Positions 45,502 through 55,269 of a stretch of 64,000 bases of DNA are shown piece by piece. The translations under genes were made by a program, and so were the position numbers. Under the pieces are notes generated by a model. That model ran no database searches and was not told the DNA's origin. It was given only the letters and a program-made list of their open reading frames with translations. Location of the stretch: the NCBI GenBank assembly GCA_023415275.1, contig JAEZLJ010000052.1, positions 28,268 to 92,267 on the forward strand. The letters run 5' to 3'. Numbering within the stretch: the stretch's first letter is position 1; each line of letters begins with the position of its first letter. The stretch comes from Bacteroidota bacterium (GTDB lineage: Bacteria > Bacteroidota > Bacteroidia > Chitinophagales > Chitinophagaceae).

Positions 45502-47703
45502 CTACCATTTGATCTGCACCCTTGTTCCCTTAGGATCGTTTTCAAATCCGAGGAATAAGGTATGAGAGGCCTCGTCCCATTTGTTCACCACATCTTTTAC
45601 CTGGCCTCCACCAGCATCGGTAAGTATCGTCTCCACAGGTGCCTGTGGCAGCAGTATCCTCATACTGTTGGTAGTATGCACGGGGCTTTTCGATAAAAAT
45701 GAATAGGCCCGTCCTTCTATTTTTTCTTCATATACTCTCGAAGCAGCCGCCAGCACCTGGGGCTTTTCTCTGTGTGATATGCGGCCCAGGTTATACAAAA
45801 GGGCTTGTTGCCCGGGTTGCACTTTCTTTTCTTCCAGCACGGGCAGTTGAGGGTCAAAAAGATCGATAACAGGACCCTGAACTAAGTACGGCTCATTACT
45901 GATACTTTCATCCATCACCGAAATGATATCATAGGGACCCCTTTCCAGGAAGAAGGAGTTCTTAAATTGCAACTTACCGGCCCTGGCATTTTTTTCATAA
46001 CCTTCCTTCACTGCATTTAGTAAAGCCTTGCTGCCTTCTTTGTTCAACACATATTCTTTAGGATCTGTGCGCAGCACATACACTGTTCCCTTGCCTGCTT
46101 TGAATTTCTGATCCGTGCTGCCCGGCCTGATGTGCAGCAACCCGAATAAATGTTCGGAGGGTGCCTTGTAATGAAAGGGTTTTGTATTCCACCATTCTTT
46201 TACTGACTGGTAAGGATCCTGGTCTGCCCCACAATAGACCAGCACTCCTCCTTTTTTAACCCAGGCTGCCAGGTATTGGTGCACCTGGGCAGATAAAGGT
46301 TTCATGTTGGAATAGCTTACGACCAACAGCCTGATATCTTTTAATGTATTAGGATAAGCCAGGTTCTCCATATGTACCGTTTCTACCGGCACGCCCAGTT
46401 TCAACAAAGGAAGGGTCTGTCCATAAAAATTAGAGAACTGCGGATCTTCAAATCCGTTGTGTGTAGGAAAACGCTGGAACATCAGGGAGTTGCCCATAAG
46501 CACACCAATGCCCTTTGAACCTGAAACGCGGTTAGCCGATACCGGCATATGGTTCAGGGTATTCACCATCACCTGCATCTGGGTGCTGTAATACCGGGGT
46601 ATCAATACTTTCTCTTCACTATTGGCCATCCTGTAGGGATGTGTGTATATGCGTTCGGGCCAGGGCATCACTTCATAGTCTGCCACCATGGGATATAGTA
46701 ACTTGGCAGTGAAAGTGGCCTGGTAATTTTGCTTATAATCCTGCCAGTCCTTGGCCCTGTCCTCAATGGGATCCGTCAGGAAGAATAATTTTCTTTTAGT
46801 GGGGGCCGTCATGGAAACCATGGACCCATATTCCAGGAAGGCATTCTCAAATACCCTTTCCTTACGGTAACCATCATAATAAGTGGGTTCTCTTGAAGTG
46901 CCTGTCCATACCTGTGCTATATAGCCATCAATTCCGGGCAGGGAGGCCAGGCTGGCCTCCGGGCTTACAATATGCCAGGAGGAATAATTGACCAGTGAAT
47001 GGGTAGGGATATATACCCTTACATTCAATCCTTTGGTTTTTCCATACGCCTTGGCATAGGAAGAAACCTCCTTAATGGCATTGTAATAGAGCTGGTATTT
47101 TAATTTGTTGGAGAGGTAGGTATTTTCAGGCGATTCGTGTTGCGGCCTCCAGGGAAAACCATAATATTTTTGCCACTCATTTTTAAAACCTTCGCTGTAT
47201 CCGGCCCTCGCCCAAAACTCGGGCTCTTCCAGGAAGATGGAAGTGATGCCGGCATCTATTACTTTCTTTACCACGCCGGTCTTCATGTACTCGATAAAAG
47301 ATGCTACCGGAACTACATAGGGAATGTTATGACCGTGCCAGATGGTATCACCGTTTTGCATCACCTGTCCGTCGCCCAGGTGGTTCTTACCATCCCATTT
47401 ACCCAGGAAATAATCATCATATTCCCCCCAGGCAATGCCAGTCATAAAATCTGTCTGATAGCCTTTATCCCTCCAGGACTGCACCCTTTGTTCAAAGCTC
47501 ATTCCCGCTTTGTCTCCAGCCCCATAGATAATGGCAATATCTGAGCGCACATCAATCTCCGGTCTCCAGGGACTTGCGGTCTGGAAGGACGTTTTCTCAG
47601 GGGTTTTTATAAGCTGCTGGGCCATACACACACCATGGCCCGGCAGACAGATAAAAATGAAAAAACCTTTTACTAACCCATTTATATATGCTTTGTCTAT
47701 CAT
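45502..47703 (-). CDS. Putative TIM-barrel glycoside hydrolase-like protein
   Basis: The start at 47703 (MIDKAYINGLVKGFFIF) gives a signal peptide ending VCMAQQ; a further ATG at 47727 is possible. The protein is about 733 aa. The first 420 residues look like a TIM barrel with candidate acids in AGITSIFLEEPEFWARAG (about 155) and in WGEYDDYFLG. Residues 440-550 resemble a glutamine-amidotransferase-like domain as in GH42 enzymes (LLVVSYSNMKPLSAQVH, WVKKGGVLVYCGADQDPY). A C-terminal beta-sandwich follows. I cannot assign a GH family; the position between SusD-type genes and GH92 argues for a role in the same glycan. Confidence 0.75.
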   Translation of the reverse strand: MIDKAYINGLVKGFFIFICLPGHGVCMAQQLIKTPEKTSFQTASPWRPEIDVRSDIAIIYGAGDKAGMSFEQRVQSWRDKGYQTDFMTGIAWGEYDDYFLGKWDGKNHLGDGQVMQNGDTIWHGHNIPYVVPVASFIEYMKTGVVKKVIDAGITSIFLEEPEFWARAGYSEGFKNEWQKYYGFPWRPQHESPENTYLSNKLKYQLYYNAIKEVSSYAKAYGKTKGLNVRVYIPTHSLVNYSSWHIVSPEASLASLPGIDGYIAQVWTGTSREPTYYDGYRKERVFENAFLEYGSMVSMTAPTKRKLFFLTDPIEDRAKDWQDYKQNYQATFTAKLLYPMVADYEVMPWPERIYTHPYRMANSEEKVLIPRYYSTQMQVMVNTLNHMPVSANRVSGSKGIGVLMGNSLMFQRFPTHNGFEDPQFSNFYGQTLPLLKLGVPVETVHMENLAYPNTLKDIRLLVVSYSNMKPLSAQVHQYLAAWVKKGGVLVYCGADQDPYQSVKEWWNTKPFHYKAPSEHLFGLLHIRPGSTDQKFKAGKGTVYVLRTDPKEYVLNKEGSKALLNAVKEGYEKNARAGKLQFKNSFFLERGPYDIISVMDESISNEPYLVQGPVIDLFDPQLPVLEEKKVQPGQQALLYNLGRISHREKPQVLAAASRVYEEKIEGRAYSFLSKSPVHTTNSMRILLPQAPVETILTDAGGGQVKDVVNKWDEASHTLFLGFENDPKGTRVQIKW

Positions 47704-47788
47704 CGGCTGGAAGTAGTAGAATGTCACTCAAACCGCTTTGAACTGCCATTCTACTACTGTTATAAATATTTTAATACACCTTCATTTT

Positions 47789-48739
47789 TTATGGATAGGT
47801 GATCAAACGCCATTCGCTTATCTGCAACAGATTACTTCCGCCATTGGCATTGATGATCCACCTGTAATATTTATAGGCTGTGTTGTTATCAAATTCAAAG
47901 CGTATCACCTGGTTGCGATTGGGAAACACCTGTCCATTCCTTTCATCCAGTACCGTCCAGGTATTGCCATCATTAGAGCCTACCAATTGCCAGTCTATAG
48001 CATCGCGGTCGGGGGCGTCATTACCAGAGGTAACGGTATAGGCTCCGATCTTTTCAGGTGTCGGGAACTGCAGCTGCATCCAGAATCCTGGTGTAAAACC
48101 GGCTATCAGGAACTTGGAATTGTTATTATTATCCACCAGCTTTTTAGAGCCTTCCCCTGCATCGGCGCCGCCCGGGTTATCCCAGCTTACAGTTAATGAG
48201 GCCTTCGATGTAATATCCTTCTCCAGTCTTTGAATGGTATCAATGGTGAAGAAGGTGGTCCTCAGCACACTGTCAATAAATCCTGATGATACAGAAGTGA
48301 TCTGTACAGGCAGAATGTATTTCAGGCTCCTGTCAAGGTTTTTGGTGGTAATGCGCACTGGTATGGCGTCCGAACTGGTAGCGCCTGATTTAATGGTGGC
48401 ATCCATCTTAGGAATGGTGTAGCTGCTTTCAGGCAACAACACGTAGGAAGTGCCATGTGCCGCATTGTAATCACTGATCGCTGCGGAATTGATGTCAAAC
48501 TTTACAGCTATATCCTGTCCCGGATAGTTCAGGCCACCATAGGCCGCTCCAAATACAAATACCTGTGGGGTGTCGGCCAAAATAAGATCCATATTGCTGA
48601 TGTCACCTGCCGCCTGCGGCATATAGATCTTGCCTTCCTGGCTATAATTGATCACGTCCGGCTTATTGCAGGAAGTGATGACAGCAGCCCCTGAAAAAAG
48701 CAGGGCTGCCGCAGTGAATATTTTAGAAGTGATGTTCAT
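47789..48739 (-). CDS. DUF1735/F5-8 type C surface glycan-binding lipoprotein
   Basis: This is a 316-aa lipoprotein with lipobox VITSCNK. Residues 30-165 match DUF1735 (BT_3987-like N-terminal): IYMPQAAGDI, FGAAYGGLNYPGQDIAVKF, YNAAHGTSYVLLPESSY. Residues 175-312 are a discoidin/F5-8C jelly roll: LTVSWDNPGGADAGEGSKKL, LVDNNNNSKFLIAG, GAYTVTSGNDAPDRDAIDW, YKYYRWIINA, LLQISEWRLI. Such lipoproteins follow susCD in many loci and bind glycan at the cell surface. Gap to SusD is 47 nt. Confidence 0.92.
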   Translation of the reverse strand: MNITSKIFTAAALLFSGAAVITSCNKPDVINYSQEGKIYMPQAAGDISNMDLILADTPQVFVFGAAYGGLNYPGQDIAVKFDINSAAISDYNAAHGTSYVLLPESSYTIPKMDATIKSGATSSDAIPVRITTKNLDRSLKYILPVQITSVSSGFIDSVLRTTFFTIDTIQRLEKDITSKASLTVSWDNPGGADAGEGSKKLVDNNNNSKFLIAGFTPGFWMQLQFPTPEKIGAYTVTSGNDAPDRDAIDWQLVGSNDGNTWTVLDERNGQVFPNRNQVIRFEFDNNTAYKYYRWIINANGGSNLLQISEWRLITYP

Positions 48740-48786
48740 GTAGAATGATTTATTCGCTCAAAATGATTTTGATATTACCAATAAGA

Positions 48787-50613
48787 TTACCAGCCTGTAT
48801 TTTGAACCAGGTTCTTATCTACATCCAGCTCTCTTTGCGGGATAGGCCACAGGTAGTGCTTCTTTTGAAATACACGGTTTTCAAACACCGTTCTTTTGTA
48901 GAAGCTCATATCCGTCAGGCTGTTACCCGCATTGATATCCATTCCATGCATAGGTCCGCCATCGGTTTGTTCGGCTATCTTCCAGCGTCGGGTATCAAAG
49001 TAGCGGGTATTCTCAAACGCCAGTTCCACTCTTCTCTCCCTCCTGATCGCCTGGCGCATCAGGTCCTGGGATAAATTCTCTATCGGTGGAACGCCTGCTC
49101 TTTCCCTGATCAGGTTCACGTATTTGGCAATATCAGGATTGCCTGGAGCAGATTCATTCAAAGCCTCGGCATAATCAAGGTAAATATTAGCCAGCCTTAA
49201 TAACAACCATGCCCTGTTGCCTACTCGCCAGTCGCCTATAGGCGCGTTCTTGCGCACGATGTAGCCCGTAGGAGAATAGTCATTACCACCCACACGCTTA
49301 CCCGAATTTCCATTGTAATAGGTTTCGGTGATCACCGTACCGGAGCTGGTAGAAGTATTCAGCCACACGCTGCCACTGTAGGTGATGCCTACATAAAAGC
49401 GTGGCTCCCTGTTCACATACATATTATAAGTACCGCTGCGCGTATATTTTCCGGCAGCAGTTGAAAAACCATCTTCCGAATAGCCCGAGTTGGGATCATC
49501 AATAGGCAGACCATTGGCCATGAAATAGGCATCGACCATTTCCTGCGTAGCACCCAGACCACCACTGCCACGGATGGCTCCATCTTTTCCGGAATGGTAT
49601 GGAGTTACCTCGTATTGCCTTGTGGATGCCGAAGAGCCTACGATGGCGAATATCCACTCCTTGTTCCAATCATTGAGCATCACGTCACGACAGGACAGGT
49701 AAGGATCAATATTGCCTGAGGCATCCCTTACCTTATACAGGTCAAATGTATTGGGCACATACTTATCTATAAAGGCTTTTGCAGCAGCAGCGGCAGTAGC
49801 CCATTTGGAAGGATCCTTTTGCTGGCTGATTAATTGGGTGCCATTGGGATTCTTCATGGAAGCATAATCAGGGTTGCCATTGAAAAGATCACTGGCTGCC
49901 AGCAACAACAGTTCTGCTTTATAGGCCATCACTACCGACCTGGTCATCCTGCCCGCATCCACGCTGGGGTTAGCAGGAACATCCGGCAGGTCAGTAGCTG
50001 CCTTATCAAATTCTGAAGTGATATAGGCCACGCAGGAATCAAATGGAGCCCTGGCCAGTTGCACATCAGGCAATGAGGCATCAGGAGCAATGGCATCATC
50101 GCCAATGATCACCACAGGTCCAAAGATCTTCACCAGGTTGTAATAATAATAAGCCCTGAGCGCCCTGGCTTCTGCAATATATCTTGCCAGCAATTGCTGT
50201 CCATTGGCCTGCTCGGTAATTTCCTTGCACTCCCCTACATGGGCCATGAAATAGGTAGAGGAACGGATGGCTGTATAGTAATTGGACCAGAAATCATTCA
50301 CAAAGCCCGTGGTAGGTCCCCAGGAGCCCACGTTCATAAAATTGCTGCCCACAAAGCTCCAGTCATATTCTGCTTCATCCGAAGCACCTGTCCATGGACC
50401 GCCTTCATGCGTGCCGCCAATAAAACGCTGGTCTGATTCATCCCTTACATAGGAATAAACATTTGCCAAAAACTTGTCAACGGTGTTTTTATGAGCAAAC
50501 ACCTGCTCTATAGTAGTACGGTCCTGCGGCACCTGGTCCAGGTAACCCTTCTTGCAGGACCATGTAGTTCCCAATAAAAGGATAGCAGATCCTATATATA
50601 ATATACGTTTCAT
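48787..50613 (-). CDS. susD: SusD/RagB-family nutrient-binding lipoprotein
   Basis: The 608-aa protein has lipobox TTWSCKK. SusD family features: the TPR-like N-terminal helices, ARYIAEARALRAYYYYNLVKIFG (about 140, in two segments), LARAPFDSCVAYITSEFDKAA, and the C-terminal RLANIYLDYAEALNE and IRRERRVELAFENTRYFDTRRW blocks. It caps the SusC transporter and captures oligosaccharide. It follows susC by 20 nt, in the canonical order. The glycan is inferred to be alpha-mannosidic from downstream genes. Confidence 0.96.
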   Translation of the reverse strand: MKRILYIGSAILLLGTTWSCKKGYLDQVPQDRTTIEQVFAHKNTVDKFLANVYSYVRDESDQRFIGGTHEGGPWTGASDEAEYDWSFVGSNFMNVGSWGPTTGFVNDFWSNYYTAIRSSTYFMAHVGECKEITEQANGQQLLARYIAEARALRAYYYYNLVKIFGPVVIIGDDAIAPDASLPDVQLARAPFDSCVAYITSEFDKAATDLPDVPANPSVDAGRMTRSVVMAYKAELLLLAASDLFNGNPDYASMKNPNGTQLISQQKDPSKWATAAAAAKAFIDKYVPNTFDLYKVRDASGNIDPYLSCRDVMLNDWNKEWIFAIVGSSASTRQYEVTPYHSGKDGAIRGSGGLGATQEMVDAYFMANGLPIDDPNSGYSEDGFSTAAGKYTRSGTYNMYVNREPRFYVGITYSGSVWLNTSTSSGTVITETYYNGNSGKRVGGNDYSPTGYIVRKNAPIGDWRVGNRAWLLLRLANIYLDYAEALNESAPGNPDIAKYVNLIRERAGVPPIENLSQDLMRQAIRRERRVELAFENTRYFDTRRWKIAEQTDGGPMHGMDINAGNSLTDMSFYKRTVFENRVFQKKHYLWPIPQRELDVDKNLVQNTGW

Positions 50614-50633
50614 GTTGTCTGAATTAGTGAATT

Positions 50634-53600
50634 TTAAAAATCAAAATGAACACCCATTGAATAGGCAGCCACCTGCGGATACCTAACACCGTTAGAGGTG
50701 TTCAGCTCCACATCCCATAGTTTGAATTTGCTGAAGGTCAGCACATTCTCGCCCAGGAAATAGATGTATGCTCCCCTGATACCCCATTTGCTGAAGGTCT
50801 CTTTAGGGAAAGTGTAGGCCGCCTTCACGGTCCTCAACTTCAGGAAGCTGGCATCTTTCTGCCACCAGGTACTTACCTGGTTATTGTTATTATTCTTAGG
50901 ACCGCCAAAAGCCAGGCGGGGGTAGAAGGCATTTTGATTCGGGTTTTCAGGTGTCCACCTGTCAGTAATGATGCTATAGGCATTGCCCTCGCCACCATCG
51001 CCTGAGAAAGGCTGGATGCTGTTGCCGCGCAGCAGGATGCTGGCCTCTGACTGTCCCTGGAAGAAAGCTCCCAGGCTCACATTTTTATAAGACAGGTCAA
51101 AGCCGAAGCCATATAAGATATTAGGCACATCACCATTGCCGATCACTGTCTGGTCATACGCATCGATCACGCCATCACCATTCAGGTCCTTGTATTTGAT
51201 ATCACCTGGTCTCACTTCACCAAAGGTTTGTTGCGCCGAATTCAGGATCTCTGACGAGTCCTTGAACAGTCCTTGCGCCACATAGCCAAACCTGGCCAGT
51301 ACATTCTGCCCGGTCCTGTTCAGCCATGGATACTTCTGGTCGGGCTGGTCATTGGTGATCACTTTATTGCGGGCATAGGTAAAGTTGCCCTGCAGGCTCA
51401 GGAAAAGATTCCTGGCTATTGGCACGTGGTTTTGTTGCAGCGACACGTCCACACCGGCATTATCCACAACACCCAGGTTGCCATAAGGGGCAGAGGTCAG
51501 GCCCACAAATTCAGGTACCGTACCCCTTTGCAGGAAGATCCCTGTCCGGTGTTCCTTAAACAGGTCCACCTGCAGCGTTGCTGCATTGAAAAGCCCCATC
51601 TCCATACCTATATTGGTCTTGTGTGAGGTTTCCCAGGTAAGGTCAACGCCATAGCTGCTGATCTGGTAACCATTGTTGCCACTCCTGTTGGTGCCGAAAG
51701 TATAGCCATCAGCATTGGTATTCACCTGGTCCAGGTACACAAAGCGGTAACTACCCAGGTCACTGCTACCCACTAAACCTGAAGAGAAGCGGAACTTCAG
51801 GAAGCTCACCACGTTCTTTACAGGTTCGAAGAACTTTTCATTCGAAGCCACCCATCCCAATCCAAAGGAAGGGAAGAAGCCATATCGCTTGGAAGGCGCA
51901 AAGTTCTCAGAGCCGTTATAGCCGAAATTGTATTCAGCAAAGTATTTGTCGTTGAAGGAATAAGTGGCCCTGCCCGCCAATCCGCGTGTACGGAATGGAA
52001 TGGAACCGGTGAAGTCGCCGGCAAAGGCATTTACAAATTCACTTTGATTGTATAATAACAAGCCGCTCACACGGTGCTTGCCGAAAGAAGAATCATAGTT
52101 CAGCGCGGACTCGGTGTAGAAGCGCCTGTTGCCACCATTGTACCTGTCATAGCCCAAAGAGTTAGAGCCTGGATAGGTCAGCTGCAGGTTCAACGACCCG
52201 TCAGGATTACGGCCATTGGCGATGTAGGCATTCACCCTTTTACCATGATTGATACCCAGCTCACTGTAGTTATCAAAGGCCACCATGGTGGTAAAGGAAA
52301 GACCACGGAGCAGCATCCCCAATTGCTGGCGCAACCGCAGGTTGGTGTACAATTGTGTCTTGTATTGGTTGGCATAACCCGACTTGGTGGCCGCATCAAA
52401 GGGATTTCTGAAACCTCCATTCGGATTACGGCCTGAAGTAGTATCACCAGGGTAGGTCAGTGGCAGTTCCACCGGTGGCATATCCATTACCGATTGAAAT
52501 ATCTGGTTCACCTGCCCAGCGTCACCAGGATTATTGCCATTGTTCACGCCTGGATAATGACCATTACTATAAAAGCCCTGCAACCCCATCTCCAGCGAGG
52601 TGGTTCCTGTCACCTTCAGGGTCAGGTTACTGGTAAAGTTGAAACGCGAGAAACCAATACCGCTGTGGTAAGGTTCGTATGGATCCGATTTGATGAAACC
52701 CTTCTCATCGTAGTAGCCCAGTGATACATAATAAAATGAAGAAGGTGCACCACCATTTATATTCAGGGTAGCCTTCCTGTTGGAACCGCGGTTTTTGAAC
52801 ACCTCGTCGATCCAGTTCACGTTGGGATAGAGATAAGGATCATTACCTGCCAGTGTGTTGGAGATGTATTCATCTGTGTATTTCGGTGCGTCACCTCTTG
52901 TAACCAGTGCCTCATTGGCCATTTCCATATAGGTCTTACCATCTGCCATCTTAGGCATCCTGGTAAATGTGGTCATGGATTGCATGTAATCAAAGGAGAA
53001 CTCCGGCTTGCCCGGCTTACCTCTTTTAGTGGTGATGAGCACCACGCCGTTGGCACCTCTTACACCATATACCGCAGTGGCAGAGGCATCCTTCAATATA
53101 CTTAAGGAAGCAATGTCTTCGTAGTTCAGGTTACTCAGTGACCTTTCAATACCGTCTACTAATATCAGCGGCCTGGAATTGTTCATGGTGGCAATACCAC
53201 GTATCCAGATGTCGGCATCATCATGACCCGGCTCACCCGTACGCTGCACAGACACCAGTCCTGCCAGGCGGCCTGAGAGGCCTGCGCCCACATTGGCAAT
53301 GGGCTGTTTCAGATCCTGTGTATTCAATATTGCCTGCGAACCGATCTGGCTGATCTTTCTTTGACGACCATAACCCACCACCACCACTTCGTTCAGGCTA
53401 CCAGTCACTGTCTCCAGTGTAATATCATATTCAATACGGTCGGTGAACATCCAGCGGAATGGTGTGTAGCCTACAAAGGAAGCTACCAGTGAATCGCCTT
53501 TGCTGGCAGCAATCACATACTGCCCGTTGGCACCTGTCAGTACAGATTGATTGGTATTAAGGTTTTGCACCGTGGCACCTTTCATGACCTCGTTCAATTT

Positions 53601-53726
53601 ATTGCGGATGATACCGGTTATTTTGATCTGGCCGGAACCATTTTGCGCAAAAAGCGCAGTGCCTGAATGAAGCAGTAAGACTAGTAGAAGTGTGCCTGTA
53701 TTATATAGCAACTTTCGTGTGATCAT
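50634..53726 (-). CDS. susC: SusC/RagA-family TonB-linked outer-membrane transporter
   Basis: This is a 1030-aa protein with a signal peptide (LLLVLLLHSGTALFAQ), then a CarboxypepD_reg-like domain (about 32-110: ITGIIRNKLNEVMKGATVQN). A TonB-box-like segment NEVVVVGYGRQ is followed by the plug (about 125-240) with the SusC signature PLILVDGIERS and LKDASATAVYGVRGANGVVLITTKRG in two parts. The barrel ends AAYSMGVHFDF. It imports oligosaccharides captured by SusD, energised by TonB. It is the first gene of the locus, with a 307-nt regulatory region upstream. Confidence 0.97.
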   Translation of the reverse strand: MITRKLLYNTGTLLLVLLLHSGTALFAQNGSGQIKITGIIRNKLNEVMKGATVQNLNTNQSVLTGANGQYVIAASKGDSLVASFVGYTPFRWMFTDRIEYDITLETVTGSLNEVVVVGYGRQRKISQIGSQAILNTQDLKQPIANVGAGLSGRLAGLVSVQRTGEPGHDDADIWIRGIATMNNSRPLILVDGIERSLSNLNYEDIASLSILKDASATAVYGVRGANGVVLITTKRGKPGKPEFSFDYMQSMTTFTRMPKMADGKTYMEMANEALVTRGDAPKYTDEYISNTLAGNDPYLYPNVNWIDEVFKNRGSNRKATLNINGGAPSSFYYVSLGYYDEKGFIKSDPYEPYHSGIGFSRFNFTSNLTLKVTGTTSLEMGLQGFYSNGHYPGVNNGNNPGDAGQVNQIFQSVMDMPPVELPLTYPGDTTSGRNPNGGFRNPFDAATKSGYANQYKTQLYTNLRLRQQLGMLLRGLSFTTMVAFDNYSELGINHGKRVNAYIANGRNPDGSLNLQLTYPGSNSLGYDRYNGGNRRFYTESALNYDSSFGKHRVSGLLLYNQSEFVNAFAGDFTGSIPFRTRGLAGRATYSFNDKYFAEYNFGYNGSENFAPSKRYGFFPSFGLGWVASNEKFFEPVKNVVSFLKFRFSSGLVGSSDLGSYRFVYLDQVNTNADGYTFGTNRSGNNGYQISSYGVDLTWETSHKTNIGMEMGLFNAATLQVDLFKEHRTGIFLQRGTVPEFVGLTSAPYGNLGVVDNAGVDVSLQQNHVPIARNLFLSLQGNFTYARNKVITNDQPDQKYPWLNRTGQNVLARFGYVAQGLFKDSSEILNSAQQTFGEVRPGDIKYKDLNGDGVIDAYDQTVIGNGDVPNILYGFGFDLSYKNVSLGAFFQGQSEASILLRGNSIQPFSGDGGEGNAYSIITDRWTPENPNQNAFYPRLAFGGPKNNNNNQVSTWWQKDASFLKLRTVKAAYTFPKETFSKWGIRGAYIYFLGENVLTFSKFKLWDVELNTSNGVRYPQVAAYSMGVHFDF

Positions 53727-53989
53727 ACTTTAATTTTTAACCTTCAACAAGATTTTTTAAAATGAAATAAGCATAGTATGCCCCTTAGGATCATTATTCC
53801 TTTTTTTAAAATGATACCCTGGGGTATACAATTAAATCAAAACAGAAGCAGTAATTCCTTTACAAAAGGATCAGGTTTTTATTTCTTTAAATAAGTGGGG
53901 GGAATGTCTTCCATTAAGACGCCAGGTCTTAGGGGATAAGAGTTGAATTTTTTTCATGCAGCAAGAGTTTAAGTTTTAAAAATAAGATA
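53727..53989. promoter_or_regulatory. Upstream regulatory region of the SusC operon
   Basis: AT-rich and without a gene. An inverted repeat ATACCC-TG-GGGTAT lies at 53814-53827, about 90 nt before susC, and could be an additional operator. No exact TAnnTTTG element could be located on the minus strand. Confidence 0.5.
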
Positions 53990-54003
53990 CTAAATCGATT
54001 TAG
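53990..54003. promoter_or_regulatory. Candidate LacI-family operator
   Basis: CTAAATCGATTTAG is a perfect 14-bp palindrome with the central CG typical of LacI-family operators. It lies between the susC start (264 nt away) and the stop of the lacI-type gene (30 nt away). Assignment as the operator of the adjacent regulator is inference. Confidence 0.6.
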
Positions 54004-54033
54004 CAAATTTATTTTTAAACTTCTTTAACAACC

Positions 54034-55050
54034 CTACTTCGTAGAATTCCTTATCACAAGAGATGGACGCAACACCAGCTGACGTGGGTGAGCAGGACTG
54101 GAATGGGTAGCTATTTCATCCAGCAAAACATTGATCATCGCCTTCGACATATCAGCGATCGGCTGCGCTATAACGGTAATGGATGGGCTAAATAAACGGA
54201 ACAGGTCATGGTCATCAAAAGTGACCACGCCAATATCGGCAGGGATCTTTAATTGGAGTTGAGTGATGGCTTCCAGGCCATAAATGCCCAGGTAGTTGGT
54301 GGCAAAGAAAACTGCATCGGGCTTGTCCTTTTTATTCAGGAAGGCTTCTATCTTTTTTATGGCCACGGCCGGTTCATCAAAATAGGATATGCGCTTTACA
54401 TAGGTTTTCAGGCCAGCCTCCTTTATCGCTTTTACATAACCGTTATACCGGTCCACCATTTGTGACTGGTCAGAATCAGTTGTCACCAACCCGACCTTCT
54501 TATACCCTCTTTCTACCAAATGCTTCACACCTATATAGCTACCGTAGGTATTGTCCAGCACTACGTAATTGGTATCCAGCCCCGGGAAGTAGCGGTCAAA
54601 CAAGATCAGGTGCGCCTTATCCTTCATCAGTCTGCTCACTTCTTTTTCGGATCCCTCGGTGGGAGTGATAATGAATCCATCCACCTGGCTTTCGCGGAAC
54701 ATATTGATCACCTCCGTCATCTTATCTACACTGTTCTCCGAGCTGCAATAAATGATCTTATAGCCTCTTTTGTTCACCTCCTCTTCTATCATATGCGCTA
54801 CGCGGGCAAAGAAACTATTGGAAATGTCTTCCACCACCAACCCTATGATGTTTGTCTTTCCCGTGCGCAGGCTCTTGGCCAGCTGGTTGGGCACATAGCC
54901 CAGCTCCTTGATCTTCTTCAATACTTTTTCCTTCAGCTCAGGGCTGATCCTTTTCTCTTCAGCCTTTCCATTGATGATAAAAGAGATGGTAGTAGTGGAG
55001 ATGTTCAATTGCCTGGCAATATCACTAAGTGCGAGTCGTTTTGGTTTCAT
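54034..55050 (-). CDS. LacI-family transcriptional regulator of the mannoside locus
   Basis: The 338-aa protein has an N-terminal HTH (LALSDIARQLNISTTTISFIINGK) and hinge (LGYVPNQLAKSLRTGKT). The periplasmic-binding-protein-like effector domain follows (residues 62-335), with IGLVVEDISNSFFARVAHMI, VDGFIITPT, HLILFDRYFPG and PADIGVVTFDDHDLFRL. It is transcribed in the same direction as the SusC operon and just upstream of it, the usual place for a dedicated regulator. The effector is probably a mono- or disaccharide from the pathway. The length is normal for the family. Confidence 0.95.
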   Translation of the reverse strand: MKPKRLALSDIARQLNISTTTISFIINGKAEEKRISPELKEKVLKKIKELGYVPNQLAKSLRTGKTNIIGLVVEDISNSFFARVAHMIEEEVNKRGYKIIYCSSENSVDKMTEVINMFRESQVDGFIITPTEGSEKEVSRLMKDKAHLILFDRYFPGLDTNYVVLDNTYGSYIGVKHLVERGYKKVGLVTTDSDQSQMVDRYNGYVKAIKEAGLKTYVKRISYFDEPAVAIKKIEAFLNKKDKPDAVFFATNYLGIYGLEAITQLQLKIPADIGVVTFDDHDLFRLFSPSITVIAQPIADMSKAMINVLLDEIATHSSPAHPRQLVLRPSLVIRNSTK

Positions 55051-55269
55051 ACATGCATTATATTACCAGTGTAGGCCTTCATTGTTCCGGCAGCAAATTT
55101 CTTTTAGAAAACGTTATGGAGTTCTTTTTTGTTCACTGATCCATAAAAATACTCCACAATCCCTGCCGGGCAAGCTTTACTACAAGAACGGTTGCTATCC
55201 ATTACCAGCTTTGCTAAAAGCAAGTTTGATTACGAGGTATATGACGGGCATTTTTTGTATTTTAAGCCA

